Positions 44,473 through 54,418 are shown, counted from the first letter of the stretch. The stretch: 64,000 bases of DNA from Halioglobus sp. (GCA_002699145.1 PABK01000060.1:503657-567656), one strand, 5' to 3'. Program-made: numbers and translations. The notes: generated by a model from the letters alone, not told the origin.

Positions 44473-47400
44473 ATGTTACTTCGACGTCCAGTCCTGCTTG
44501 TGTTGTCGCTCGCTGCCATCTTCGCGGCGCTCTACCACTTCTGGCAATCCCTGCCCGAGCCCGACTACGGGCGCAAGGTGCTGGTGTTCAGCAAAACTGT
44601 CGAGTATCGCCACCAGAGCATCGCCGCCGGAATCGCAGCCATCACAAAGCTGGGTGCCGAGGAAAAATTCAATGTGGTCGCCAGCGAAGACGCTAGCGTC
44701 TTCGACGACGAAAGCTTGCCGGCGTTCCAGGCGGTTATTTTTCTCAACACAACCGGCGACGTTCTCAACCTCGAGCAACAGGTCGCGTTCGAACGTTACA
44801 TTCAGGCCGGCGGCGGCTTCATGGGTATACACGCGGCGGCTGACACCGAGTGGAAGCAGGTCGAAGACGGCACCTACTGGCCCTGGTACCAGCGCCTGGT
44901 GGGGGGCGTGTTCGCGGCGCATCCCGAGGACAGCGACCAGGTTGGCATACTGACCGTACGCGATAGTACCCACCCTGCCACGCAGTCGCTGCCGCAGACC
45001 TGGCAGATGCCGGAAGAGTGGTACGACTTCCAGCGGGTATCCGATGGAATCCAGGTGTTGTTAACGGTCGACGAAAGCAGTTATACCGGAGCCACCATGG
45101 GGGCCGGGGAAGCACATCCGGTGGCGTGGTATCGCCCGTTCGACGGCGGTCGTAGTTTCTATGCCGCTTTCGGGCACAGTGACGCAGCCTTTGACAACCA
45201 TCACTTCCTGGACATCCTGCGAGGTGGTATCGCCTGGGCGATGGGCGATGGCGCCCGGCTCGATTACGGAAAATCCCGGCCACAGGCCTGGCGTTTCAGC
45301 CGCACGGTGCTGGATTCCAACCTGAACGAGCCGCTCAAGCTGGCCTTCAGTCCGGAGGGCCACCTCTACTACGTGGAACGCAGGGGCAGACTGCAGCGCT
45401 ACGACTTCGACCAGCGGGACTCACTTACCGTCCACACTTTCGAGGACGTCAATTCCGAGTTTGAGTACGGTTTGCTGGGTCTCGCTTTCGACCCGGATTT
45501 CATCGACAACCGCTGGATCTACCTGTACCGAACCATCAGCAAAGGCGATAAAGGTGAGCAGGTGCTCGCCCGTTTCAAACTCAATGGCGACGAACTCGAC
45601 GCCGACTCTGAACAGGTCTTGCTGACCATGCCTGCCGACGGCAAGCCGGGACACGAAACCTCCCACACGGGCGGAGACATGCAGTTCGATGCCGCGGGTA
45701 ACCTGTTCCTGACCACTGGTGATGATACCCAGGCCGACGATGCCGCCTACATCGATGACCGGCCGGGCCACATTCAACAGGATGCAGCGCGGTCCGCGGG
45801 CAATACCCAGGATTTACGTGGCAAGATTCTGCGTATCAGGCCCAGAGCCCAGCCTGATGCAGAGGGGCGCTACTACGATATACCCGAGGGCAACCTGTTC
45901 GCCTCGGCGGCGCAGGGACGCCCGGATATCTACGTCATGGGCCTGCGCAACCCGTATACCCTGGCTTTCGACAACCGCAGCCAACGCCTCTACTGGGGGG
46001 AGGTCGGGCCGGACGCGCGCGCGGCAGATGATCGCGGCCCCGTCGGCTACGATGAGATCAATATTGCCGACGACGCGGGAAACTACGGCTGGCCGTATGT
46101 GATCGCGGACAATGAACCCTACGCCTATTACGACTATGCACTGGACAAGGCCCTGGACAAGGCGAACGTCGAGGCGCCGGAGAATCGCTCGCGCAATAAC
46201 ACCGGGATGCAAGTACTGCCGCCGGCTCGGCCCGCCTGGTTGTACTACCCCTACGAGGAGAGCGACAAATTTTTTGAGCTGTCCAGCGGCGGGCGCAATG
46301 CGCTGGTCGCCCCCATCTACTATTCGGATGAGGCGGCAATCGACAGCACCATCAAGTTCCCATCGTACTACGATGGCAAGCTCGTTATTTCGGATTTTAT
46401 CCGGCGCTGGCTGATGGTGGTGACCACCGACGCGCAGGGACGCCCGGAAACGATCGTCCCCGTTATTGACCAGCCCTTGAGCGCGCCGCTCGACATGGCG
46501 TTCGGTCCCGACGGCGCGCTGTATGTCGTCGAGTATGGCAGCGACTGGTTTACCGGCAATACCGACTCTTACCTCAGCCGCATCGAATACTACGGCGGGC
46601 AAAACCCACCACCCATAGCCGTGGCTACGGCTGCTGCCACCATAGGTGCAGCGCCGCTGACGACGGTACTGGACGCTTCGGCATCCTACGACCGGGACGG
46701 CGCGAAATCACAATTGAGCTACCTGTGGCAAAAGGTGGAGAGAGGTCGACCCGGCGCCGTGGTCGGCGAACAGGAGTTACAGTCAGTCACGTTGGAAGAA
46801 GCCGGGGAACACTTCATGCAACTGACCGTCACCGATGAAGGAGGCCAGACGGCTACGGCGATGCTGCGCTTCGTCGTCGGGAATGAGCCGCCGGAGGTCA
46901 CGGTATCCACCGATGGCAATCGCAGCTTCTACTGGGAAGACCAGCCGGTCAACTACGAGGTCGCTGTCAGCGATCGCGAAGATGGCGACACCGGGAGTGG
47001 AAGCATTCCTTCCGGGGATGTGACGGTCAAGTTTGGTTACGTATCCGGCGGTGAAGACCTGGCGAAAGTACTGGCCACCGAAAGCGTGGACCCGGTGCTG
47101 GCTGGGCGCGAATTGGTTACCCGGGGCAGCGATTGTCACGCTTGTCACGGACTGGATAGTCCTTCCATCGGACCTTCGTTCACGCAGATCGCCAAGCGTT
47201 ATGCGCAGGACGATAACGCCGCAGCGGTCCTGCGCCAGTCGATCCGCGAAGGTGCCAGTGGCAAGTGGGGTGGTAATCATGTGATGCCTGTACATCCCAA
47301 CCTTTCGGACACGGATCTGGCGCAGATCGTCAGTTTTGTCATGTCCCTGGACGGAACGGACGGCGGTGGCCAGGATGCAGGGGCAGAGTTGCGCGGTGTG

Positions 47401-48009
47401 CTTACGTTTGATAAGCACCGGGACGACTTTATCCACGTCGCTTTCGACAAGGGGGTTGCCGTCGATCTCGGAAAGTTCTACCGAGGGGACTACTACTTCA
47501 ATGCCCGCTATACGGATAAAGGGACAGAGCAGGCACCCGCCCTGCAGGGCCAGGCTACGCTGGTATTGAGATCGCCCGTTGTGCTCGCCAATGATTTTGA
47601 CAAGACCGACGGGGTAACCACGGTCGGGGTTCAGGACGGGTTCGAAGTCGCACTCGTGAATACCCCCTCGGGCGGTAGCACTTTCAGTTACGGTTTGCTC
47701 AAGGATATCGATTTGACCGATATACAACGCATCCTCGTGATGGCAACTGGCGTTAGGCCGGTCACCACCGGGGGCGTGCTGGAGCTGCGGATCGATGACA
47801 AAGACAGTCCGGCGATCGCTTCACGCCAGATCGATATCCCCCTGATTCCCGACCTTGAAGCGGCGACAGTAAGCCTGGATGTCAGCGCGGTGGATGGCGT
47901 GCACGACCTGTATTTCGGAGCGCCCGCGGTGCCCGGAAGGGACGCGGACGGTGATATTCAATACGCCATCGTCAGCATGGAGTTCTCGCGAGAGCAGGCG
48001 CGTGAATGA
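44473..48009 (+). CDS. ThuA / PQQ-type sugar dehydrogenase / PKD / cytochrome c fusion protein
   Basis: 1178 residues from the ATG at 44473, which has GGAG 8 bases upstream; the in-frame ATG at 44425 has no ribosome site. An N-terminal hydrophobic stretch (LLVLSLAAIFAALYHFW) anchors or exports it. Then come a ThuA-like domain (about 34-258: KVLVFSKTVEYRHQSI, GGGFMGIHAAADTEW), a glucose/sorbosone dehydrogenase-type six-bladed propeller (about 270-712: RLQRYDF, EYGLLGLAFDPDF, GRPDIYVMGLRNPYTLAFD), a PKD-like domain (about 715-810) and a second Ig-like segment. A class I cytochrome c follows with C888-H-A-C-H892 and axial Met938, then a C-terminal carbohydrate-binding-like region. It should oxidise a sugar or alcohol in the periplasm and pass electrons through its own heme. 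Confidence 0.88.
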   Translation: MLLRRPVLLVLSLAAIFAALYHFWQSLPEPDYGRKVLVFSKTVEYRHQSIAAGIAAITKLGAEEKFNVVASEDASVFDDESLPAFQAVIFLNTTGDVLNLEQQVAFERYIQAGGGFMGIHAAADTEWKQVEDGTYWPWYQRLVGGVFAAHPEDSDQVGILTVRDSTHPATQSLPQTWQMPEEWYDFQRVSDGIQVLLTVDESSYTGATMGAGEAHPVAWYRPFDGGRSFYAAFGHSDAAFDNHHFLDILRGGIAWAMGDGARLDYGKSRPQAWRFSRTVLDSNLNEPLKLAFSPEGHLYYVERRGRLQRYDFDQRDSLTVHTFEDVNSEFEYGLLGLAFDPDFIDNRWIYLYRTISKGDKGEQVLARFKLNGDELDADSEQVLLTMPADGKPGHETSHTGGDMQFDAAGNLFLTTGDDTQADDAAYIDDRPGHIQQDAARSAGNTQDLRGKILRIRPRAQPDAEGRYYDIPEGNLFASAAQGRPDIYVMGLRNPYTLAFDNRSQRLYWGEVGPDARAADDRGPVGYDEINIADDAGNYGWPYVIADNEPYAYYDYALDKALDKANVEAPENRSRNNTGMQVLPPARPAWLYYPYEESDKFFELSSGGRNALVAPIYYSDEAAIDSTIKFPSYYDGKLVISDFIRRWLMVVTTDAQGRPETIVPVIDQPLSAPLDMAFGPDGALYVVEYGSDWFTGNTDSYLSRIEYYGGQNPPPIAVATAAATIGAAPLTTVLDASASYDRDGAKSQLSYLWQKVERGRPGAVVGEQELQSVTLEEAGEHFMQLTVTDEGGQTATAMLRFVVGNEPPEVTVSTDGNRSFYWEDQPVNYEVAVSDREDGDTGSGSIPSGDVTVKFGYVSGGEDLAKVLATESVDPVLAGRELVTRGSDCHACHGLDSPSIGPSFTQIAKRYAQDDNAAAVLRQSIREGASGKWGGNHVMPVHPNLSDTDLAQIVSFVMSLDGTDGGGQDAGAELRGVLTFDKHRDDFIHVAFDKGVAVDLGKFYRGDYYFNARYTDKGTEQAPALQGQATLVLRSPVVLANDFDKTDGVTTVGVQDGFEVALVNTPSGGSTFSYGLLKDIDLTDIQRILVMATGVRPVTTGGVLELRIDDKDSPAIASRQIDIPLIPDLEAATVSLDVSAVDGVHDLYFGAPAVPGRDADGDIQYAIVSMEFSREQARE

Positions 48010-48048
48010 CTTGACGATTCTTCACGCCGATAGCGCGGGCGGCCCGGC

Positions 48049-49542
48049 ATGACAGAGGTCGAGCGCGATTTTTCACTCCGGGGACGCCTGACTACCATTG
48101 TGCTCGTGCTGTTCATCGGCAGTTGGGTGGTCGCCGCGCTGGTAACCACGCAGTCCGCCCGAGCCGCCTTCCGGAAAGAAACGGACCGGGCGCTGGAATC
48201 CATCGTGGTGCTCGCGGATACGGTGGGCAGCTCGGTGGCGGCACAGCTGCAGACGCTCGCTGCAGGCGACCTTTATGCTGGCGAGGAGATTGGTCGCGAT
48301 TCGCGCTCTCCCGATGCCGGGCAGGATGCGCGCAAGCTCATGCTACTGCGGGAAGTGCCTGGTTTCGACGCGCAGTACTCGCCGCGTTTGAACGTCTGGA
48401 CGGCGGATCACCACTACCTGGTCGGGTCGGGTACACCGTCATTCGCCGGCCCTGGCCCGGCCACCCGCACCGGTGTTGCTGTTGATCAAGCGCTGGGGCG
48501 GGAACTGTGGCGTGTGGTGTACCGCTACAACGCCAGTGCTGACATCTGGTATGCCGCCGGTGTCGATACGCGGCAGATACGCTTCGGCGGGACCGAGTTG
48601 TTGCTGCGCCTGCTGCTGCCCCTTGCGCTGGTGGTCCCGCTGACGGCGATGGCAATCTACCTGGGCATTGCTCGCGGGCTACACCCGCTGGGACGGCTGG
48701 TGGAGGCCATCGAGGCGCGCCATCGTTCATCTGAGCTGGAACCGCTGCCCGGTCGCAATACACCCCGGGAGATGCGACCCGTGGTGGTGTCCCTCAACCA
48801 ATTATTGAAGCGCCTGGCGGCAACGCTGGAGGATGAGAAATCCTTTACTGCCAACGCCGCCCACGAACTGAAAACGCCCCTGGCCGCAATCAGCGCCGAA
48901 GTGCACCTCTGCCAGCGCTTGACGCGAGAGGTGGAAACCCGCGACAGGATGGAGCGAGTACTGCAGCGGGTCGAACGCGCCTCGCACTCGGTGAGCCAGT
49001 TGCTGATTCTCGCACGGCTGGACCCCCAGGGCGCGCTGCCGACGGGGACCGTGGACTTGTACGGGCTATTGCAGGATGTCATTGCTGAATCCGGCGACCT
49101 CGCCAGCAAGCGGCGGCTAAAGGTACAGGTGGCTGTGCGGCCGGGCGCAGCGGTGCCCGGTAACTGGGACACGCTGGCCATCCTGCTGCGCAACCTGGTG
49201 GTCAACGCTTTTCACTACACACCCGAGGGCGGCGCGGTGGAGGTCGCCATGGAGGCGGGCATCCTCACGTTCAGCAACGACTCCCGTCCGGTAGCCGCAC
49301 CGGAGCGGTTGACGGACCGCTTCTACCGCAGCGAGCAAGCGGGCGGTGGGAAAGTTATGCCCGGTACCGGTTTGGGACTGGCAATAGTACTGCGCATCTG
49401 CGAACTCCACGGTTTCGGGTTCGGTGTGGACTACTGCGAAGACGAACAGCGCTTCCGTGCGGCTGTGGATTTTCGTGGTCGCGGCAGACCGTCAGGCACA
49501 GGTATCACGGGGAAGCTCGGCGATGCGAATCCTGCTGGCTGA
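48049..49542 (+). CDS. Sensor histidine kinase (QseC/PmrB type)
   Basis: 497 residues: TM1 about 13-35, a periplasmic sensor of about 145 residues, TM2 about 183-205, a HAMP-like segment, the dimerisation H-box FTANAAHELKTPLAA with His272, N-box NLVVNAFHYTPEGG and G-box MPGTGLGLAIV. The response-regulator gene starts inside its 3' end (20-base overlap), so the two are co-expressed. It follows the dehydrogenase fusion by 39 bases, suggesting that it senses the substrate or product of that periplasmic route. The sensor domain is the QseC-like type with a conserved Asp and Trp-rich strand. Confidence 0.92.
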   Translation: MTEVERDFSLRGRLTTIVLVLFIGSWVVAALVTTQSARAAFRKETDRALESIVVLADTVGSSVAAQLQTLAAGDLYAGEEIGRDSRSPDAGQDARKLMLLREVPGFDAQYSPRLNVWTADHHYLVGSGTPSFAGPGPATRTGVAVDQALGRELWRVVYRYNASADIWYAAGVDTRQIRFGGTELLLRLLLPLALVVPLTAMAIYLGIARGLHPLGRLVEAIEARHRSSELEPLPGRNTPREMRPVVVSLNQLLKRLAATLEDEKSFTANAAHELKTPLAAISAEVHLCQRLTREVETRDRMERVLQRVERASHSVSQLLILARLDPQGALPTGTVDLYGLLQDVIAESGDLASKRRLKVQVAVRPGAAVPGNWDTLAILLRNLVVNAFHYTPEGGAVEVAMEAGILTFSNDSRPVAAPERLTDRFYRSEQAGGGKVMPGTGLGLAIVLRICELHGFGFGVDYCEDEQRFRAAVDFRGRGRPSGTGITGKLGDANPAG

Positions 49543-50176
49543 AGACGATCCCCAGTTCGGGGAATCGCTGGAGGAGGCGCTGACGCTGGAAGGCTACGCG
49601 GTGGATCGCTGCCTGCGGGGCGATTCTGTACTACCGGCGCTGGCATTGGCGCCCTATGACGCATTGATTCTGGATATCGGCCTACCGGGTAGTTCTGGTT
49701 TCGCGGTGCTTAAACAGTTGCGCGAACGCGGTTCATTGCTTCCGGTGTTGTTGCTGACTGCCCGGGACGCGGTGAGTGATCGTGTCAAGGGTCTGGACCT
49801 GGGTGCGGACGATTACCTGGGCAAACCCTTCGCCATGGATGAATTGTTTGCGCGCCTGCGTTCCTGCCTGCGCCGGACCGCGGGCGCCTCCGGCCCGTTA
49901 CTCCGTGCGGGGGAACTGCAGCTCGATCTGGTGTCGCGCGAACTATCGTGCAAGGGCCAGCGCCTGACCATGCCGGTCAAGGAGCTTGCAGTGCTGGAAG
50001 TCATGATGCGCAATCACGGCCGCTTCGTACCCCGGGCGCGGTTGGAAGCGAGCATCTACAACTGGGACAGCCAGGTGGGTTCCAACACGGTGGAAGTCTA
50101 CATTTCGCACCTGCGCAAGCGCCTGGGCAGCGAGGCGATCGAGACCCTGCGCGGTGTGGGCTACCGTCTGCTGTAG
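49523..50176 (+). CDS. OmpR/QseB-family response regulator
   Basis: 217 residues from the ATG at 49523, preceded by GGGGAAG; the open frame begins at 49424 inside the kinase gene. Receiver domain with acidic Asp8-Asp9, phospho-acceptor Asp51 (LILDIGLPG), Thr in LLLTAR and Lys in LGKPF. C-terminal winged helix with VPRARLEASIYNWDSQVGSNTVEVYISHLRKRLG. The target genes are probably the flanking DUF1592/DUF1552 or TonB receptor genes, which is inferred from position only. Confidence 0.93.
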   Translation: MRILLAEDDPQFGESLEEALTLEGYAVDRCLRGDSVLPALALAPYDALILDIGLPGSSGFAVLKQLRERGSLLPVLLLTARDAVSDRVKGLDLGADDYLGKPFAMDELFARLRSCLRRTAGASGPLLRAGELQLDLVSRELSCKGQRLTMPVKELAVLEVMMRNHGRFVPRARLEASIYNWDSQVGSNTVEVYISHLRKRLGSEAIETLRGVGYRLL

Positions 50177-50278
50177 TGGCCCGCAGCGCCGTCGTCTCGA
50201 TTATGTGCCAACGCTTAAGGATAACTTCAGGTAAAGGCAACAAAATGACCGGCATCGAATACGAAAGGACGTACCACA

Positions 50279-51910
50279 ATGCCTGAAGTCAGGTATCACC
50301 GGGTTTTGTTGCTCCTCTGCTCTTTGCTGTGGGGCGCTGGCACTTACGCAGCAGGGCAGGTGACGCAGCAGCCGCAGGCGACGGACGCCGTCGTCGCCAT
50401 GTACCGGCTGACCCAATCACAGTACCGCCAGAGTGTCGCGGACATTTTTGGCGACCGCGTGCGTATCTACGGCCGCTTCGAACCCGATTACCGGCGCGAT
50501 CACCTGCTCGCGACAGGTAGTGCCTGGGCCAGTGTGTCGCCATCCGGCTTTGAGCAATACGAACAGATGGCCCGGGGTATCGCCGAACAGGTGCTTGGCG
50601 AAGAACATCGGCAACGGTTCCTGGCCTGTGAGCCGGGCATCGTAGAGGTGCACACAGATACCTGTATCCGGCTGTTTCTGGCGGAGTATGGGGAAAAACT
50701 CTTCCGTCGTCCGCTGACTGCGGGCGAGCTGGCGTCGCGGCTGGAAGTTGTCGCACAGGTACTCGAGACTGGCGGCGATGTCCATGATGGCCTGCAGTAC
50801 GCCCTCGCCAGCCTGCTGGTCTCACCTGAATTCCTGTTCCGCATCGAGACGGTGGAGCAGGACCCCCGGTCGCCCGGGCAGTACCGGCTCACGGCGTACA
50901 GTAAGGCCGCGCGGTTGAGCTTCTTCCTGTGGAACACCACGCCCGATGCACAACTGCTGGCCGCGGCGCAGCGGGGTGCACTGCACGACGATGCAGGTCT
51001 GCGGGCCGAGGTCAAGCGGCTGCTGGCTTCCCCGCGGCTGGAGACCGGCATGCGCAGCCTGTTTGCAGACATGTTGCGTTTCGATACCTTCCCGGAGGTG
51101 TCCAAGGATGCCGCGTTGTACCCGGTGTTCACCAGCGCCGTGGCCGAGGCGATGCAGGAACAGACCCTGCAAACCCTGGTACAGCACCTGCTGGTGGAGG
51201 ATGCCGACTACCGCGAGCTGTTTACCCGGGCGTCGATGCCGATGGATCGCCGGCTTGGCATGGTGTACGCCGTACCGGTGGTAGCGCAGGGCTGGGACAG
51301 CTACCAGTTTGGAGATGCTTCCGCGCGCGGTGGCCTGTTGAGCCAGGCGAGCCTGCTTTCGCTGCACGCCCACGCCGGCAGTAGTTCACCTACATTGCGT
51401 GGTCTGTTCGTGCGTGAAACATTCCTCTGCCAGATAGTGCCCCCACCCCCGGCGGACGTCGACTTTACGCTGGAGGAAGCGTTCGCCGTGGAGGCGACAG
51501 CGCGCGAACGCCTGCAACGCCACCGCAGTGAGCCCGCCTGCGCAGGCTGTCATCAACTGATGGATCCGATCGGCCTGACGCTGGAGCAGTTTGACGGGGT
51601 CGGCATGTTTCGCACCCGCGAGAACGGCAAGCCTATTGACGTAAGCGGCGAGCTGGACGGCAGGTCGTTCTCCGGTGCGAAGGGGCTCGGGCAGGCCCTT
51701 AGCGAACATCCTCGTGTGCCGGAATGTCTGGTGGACACGGTGTATCGCTACGCCGGCGGGCCGCAGGACGCCGCCGTGCAGCGCAGGTTGTTGCAGTCCC
51801 TGAATACGCAGTTTGCCGAGTCGGGCTATCGCCTGCGTAAGCTACTGCAGCAGATTGCCATCAGCGAGGACTTCTACGCGGTCTCTTTGCAGGGCGACCG
51901 GGTACTATGA
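50279..51910 (+). CDS. DUF1592/DUF1588/DUF1595/DUF1585 protein
   Basis: 543 residues with a signal peptide (VLLLLCSLLWGAGTYAAG) and the multi-domain array typical of planctomycete-type DUF1592 proteins: a DUF1587-like N-terminus (YRLTQSQYRQSVADIFGD), DUF1595 (LFRRPLTAGE), DUF1592 (SFFLWNTTPDAQLL), DUF1588 (GLLSQASLLSLHA) and DUF1585 (AGCHQLMDPIGLTLEQFDGVG ... LRKLLQQIAISEDF). CAGCH at about residue 420 has the form of a heme c site, but in this family it is not proven to bind heme. The DUF1552 gene follows 10 bases after its stop; the two families are co-inherited in bacteria degrading complex polymers or lipids. The function is unknown. Confidence 0.88.
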   Translation: MPEVRYHRVLLLLCSLLWGAGTYAAGQVTQQPQATDAVVAMYRLTQSQYRQSVADIFGDRVRIYGRFEPDYRRDHLLATGSAWASVSPSGFEQYEQMARGIAEQVLGEEHRQRFLACEPGIVEVHTDTCIRLFLAEYGEKLFRRPLTAGELASRLEVVAQVLETGGDVHDGLQYALASLLVSPEFLFRIETVEQDPRSPGQYRLTAYSKAARLSFFLWNTTPDAQLLAAAQRGALHDDAGLRAEVKRLLASPRLETGMRSLFADMLRFDTFPEVSKDAALYPVFTSAVAEAMQEQTLQTLVQHLLVEDADYRELFTRASMPMDRRLGMVYAVPVVAQGWDSYQFGDASARGGLLSQASLLSLHAHAGSSSPTLRGLFVRETFLCQIVPPPPADVDFTLEEAFAVEATARERLQRHRSEPACAGCHQLMDPIGLTLEQFDGVGMFRTRENGKPIDVSGELDGRSFSGAKGLGQALSEHPRVPECLVDTVYRYAGGPQDAAVQRRLLQSLNTQFAESGYRLRKLLQQIAISEDFYAVSLQGDRVL

Positions 51911-51920
51911 GGAACAGACT

Positions 51921-53261
51921 ATGACTGCGAAACGACTCTCTCGCCGTGCGGTGCTGCGCGGCCTGTTACAGGGCTCGGCAATTTCCGTGGCGTTGCCGGT
52001 ACTGGATGTATTCCTCAACGGCAACGGTACCGCCCTTGCCGCCGGCGGGCCGCTGCCCCTGCGTTTCGGTACCTGGTTCTGGGGTTGTGGCATGACGCCG
52101 GATCGCTGGAATCCTGTCGCGGCCGGGGCGGACTACGCCATCACCCCGGAACTGGCGGCACTGGAGACGCATCGCCGAGAGTTCAGCGTATTCAGCGGAT
52201 TCAACGTGGATCTCGACGGGCGGCCCAACCAGGTACACAGCAGTGGGGTGGTGGGCACGCTCACCGGCAATGCGCCGCGGGTACCCGATGAGTTCGCCAG
52301 CCCCAGCCTCGATGTACTCGTTGCCGATGCCGTAGGCGCCGATACGCGATTCCGCTCGCTGGAAATCGCCGCCTGCGGCGATCCCCGCCACAGTTACAGC
52401 CGGCGCAGCACCAGTGTGATCAATGCGGCGGAAGTTTCGCCGGTGACGTTCTACCAGCGTATCTTCGGCAGCGACTTTCAGGATCCCAATGCCGAGACCT
52501 TCGCTCCCGACCCAAGCCTGATGATGCGCCAGAGTGTATTGTCCGCGGTGAAGGAGGATCGACAGCGGCTGATGAACGCGGTAGGCAGCCGCGACCGGGC
52601 GCGCCTGGATCAGTACTTCACCTCCGTGCGCCAGAGCGAACAACAACTTGAGATCATGATGCGCGAACCCGAGCCGCTGGCGAGCTGTGTCGTGCCGGCG
52701 GTACCGGGGGAGACAACGCAGGGCGCGGAGATCGAAACTGTCGAGGCCAATCATCGGCTGCTCGCGCAGTTGCTGGCGCTTGCACTCGCCTGTAATCAGA
52801 CGAAGGTATTCAACGTGGTGTTCTCGCCGGGCGCTTCCAAGCTGCGCCGTGCTGGCAGTAGCGCTGACCACCACCAGCTCACGCACGAAGAGCCGGTCGA
52901 CAACGCATTGGGTTACCAGCCGCAAGCCACCTGGTTCGTGGAGCGCAGTATGGCGGCATTCAGTGAATTCCTGACCATTCTCAAATCCGTGCCGGAGGGT
53001 GATGGGACCCTGCTGGACAATAGCCTGGTGCTGGCGCACTCGGAGACGTCCCTGGCGAAGACGCACGATGTGACGGGAATTCCGTTGCTTCTGGCGGGGC
53101 GGGCTGGCGGACGTGTCCGCAGCGGCCTGCACATCAAGGGCAATGGCGACCCGGTTTCCCGGGTCGGTCTCACCGTACAGCAAGTCATGGGGCTGCCTGT
53201 GGATCGCTGGGGCACGCGCTCCATGGAAACGCAGCGCCCGTTGACCGAGGTGCTCGCGTGA
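51921..53261 (+). CDS. DUF1552 exported protein with Tat signal
   Basis: 446 residues. The N-terminus has a twin-arginine motif (SRRAVL, Arg8-Arg9), a hydrophobic core and a probable cleavage near ALAAG, so it is exported folded. GAGGAAC precedes the ATG at 51921; the frame continues to 51813, overlapping the previous gene. The body, with RFGTWFWGCGMTPDRW and HSSGVVGTLTG near the N-terminus and a late DNSLVLAHSETS...THDVTGIPLL motif, matches the DUF1552 family, whose members often pair with DUF1592. The last codon overlaps the next start (GTGA), so it is coupled to the unknown exported gene. Metal or cofactor is unknown. Confidence 0.88.
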   Translation: MTAKRLSRRAVLRGLLQGSAISVALPVLDVFLNGNGTALAAGGPLPLRFGTWFWGCGMTPDRWNPVAAGADYAITPELAALETHRREFSVFSGFNVDLDGRPNQVHSSGVVGTLTGNAPRVPDEFASPSLDVLVADAVGADTRFRSLEIAACGDPRHSYSRRSTSVINAAEVSPVTFYQRIFGSDFQDPNAETFAPDPSLMMRQSVLSAVKEDRQRLMNAVGSRDRARLDQYFTSVRQSEQQLEIMMREPEPLASCVVPAVPGETTQGAEIETVEANHRLLAQLLALALACNQTKVFNVVFSPGASKLRRAGSSADHHQLTHEEPVDNALGYQPQATWFVERSMAAFSEFLTILKSVPEGDGTLLDNSLVLAHSETSLAKTHDVTGIPLLLAGRAGGRVRSGLHIKGNGDPVSRVGLTVQQVMGLPVDRWGTRSMETQRPLTEVLA

Positions 53262-54418
53262 GGCGCGGTATTGGCAGGGCGCTTGGGCTGCTCGGCTTGT
53301 ACTGCGGCGTTTCGGTCCTGGCGTACGCGGGCAGCGGTTCGGCGTACGCGGCGAGTATTGCAGATGCGGGGCTCACCAACCGGGCGAGCGGATACCTGAT
53401 CACCGAGTTTCGCCTGGTGACGCCGGGGGCCGGGCCCGAGGATTGTCCCGATGGTTTCAATGAAGGCTATTCGCAGCGCTTCCTCGCCACACTCTCGCCC
53501 ACGGAAAGGGAAGCGCACGAACAGGATCCCCGCCTGGTACAGCAGGCGCTGGCGCCCTGGTACTACGATGATCCCGACCAGGACCCCTGCGCCAACCCCG
53601 CCGCCTTTCCGGACCCGGGTATGCACACCATAGAGCGCCCGCTGGCAATGCCGCGCATGGAGCCCGACGGTTCCATGTCCGAGCGTGAACTGCCCCCCGC
53701 CCGGTGCCCGTCACCGGATGTGTTCGCCGGGCAGGTGGAGCAGCGCACAATCGACAACCAGTACTGGCGAGTCATGGGCTGCGTTCGCGGTTATCAGCCC
53801 ACGGGACTGGCGGCGGCCTTTGCCGACTCGGCGATCCTCGACGGCAGCATGACGATACTGCTCTCGGTAGCCGAACGTGAGCGCAGTGACGATGGCGCGG
53901 TCGACGTGGGTATCTACTCCAGCCATCAGCCGGTTACGGTTGGCACGGATGGCAAGCCGCTACCCTTCGCTTCCCTGTCGGTGGCGGAGGAGGCGCGCTA
54001 CCACAACGTCGCGCGCGGTCAACTGCGTAACGGTGTCCTGACCACGGATTATTTCGACCTGCGTATAATCCAGGCGGCGCAACGGCTGGACAGCGAGCTG
54101 TACCTGCGCGATGCACGCCTGCGGCTGGAGATGGATCCCGGTACAGGTCGTGCCAGCGGTTATCTCGCCGGCTACTGGGACCTGGCATCGCTGGCCCATG
54201 CTGCCATCCGTATCCAGGATCGCACCGGTCGCTCCTCGGGCAAGCCCGCGGCGGATGCCCACGGGTACACTTGCCCGGGCAAGTACTACGCGGTGCACCG
54301 CCTGGCGGACGGGCACCCCGATCCAGACACGGGAAACTGCAATTCTATCTCCGTCCTATACAGTGTGAGAGCGGTGCCGGCGTTTGTGCTCGGCGCCGGA
54401 ATGCAAGCACCGTTATGA
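53258..54418 (+). CDS. Exported protein of unknown function (DUF1592/DUF1552-linked)
   Basis: 386 residues starting with GTG that overlaps the DUF1552 stop by one or more bases (GTGA). A signal peptide (LGLLGLYCGVSVLAYAGSGSAYAA) is followed by a mature chain with at least six Cys residues (PEDCPDG, DPCANP, PARCPS, GCVRG, TCPGKYY, NCNSI), which could form disulfides. I recognise no domain. Strict coupling with DUF1592 and DUF1552 genes suggests one periplasmic complex or pathway. Length and Cys pattern do not match a cytochrome (no CxxCH). Confidence 0.75.
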   Translation: MRRGIGRALGLLGLYCGVSVLAYAGSGSAYAASIADAGLTNRASGYLITEFRLVTPGAGPEDCPDGFNEGYSQRFLATLSPTEREAHEQDPRLVQQALAPWYYDDPDQDPCANPAAFPDPGMHTIERPLAMPRMEPDGSMSERELPPARCPSPDVFAGQVEQRTIDNQYWRVMGCVRGYQPTGLAAAFADSAILDGSMTILLSVAERERSDDGAVDVGIYSSHQPVTVGTDGKPLPFASLSVAEEARYHNVARGQLRNGVLTTDYFDLRIIQAAQRLDSELYLRDARLRLEMDPGTGRASGYLAGYWDLASLAHAAIRIQDRTGRSSGKPAADAHGYTCPGKYYAVHRLADGHPDPDTGNCNSISVLYSVRAVPAFVLGAGMQAPL

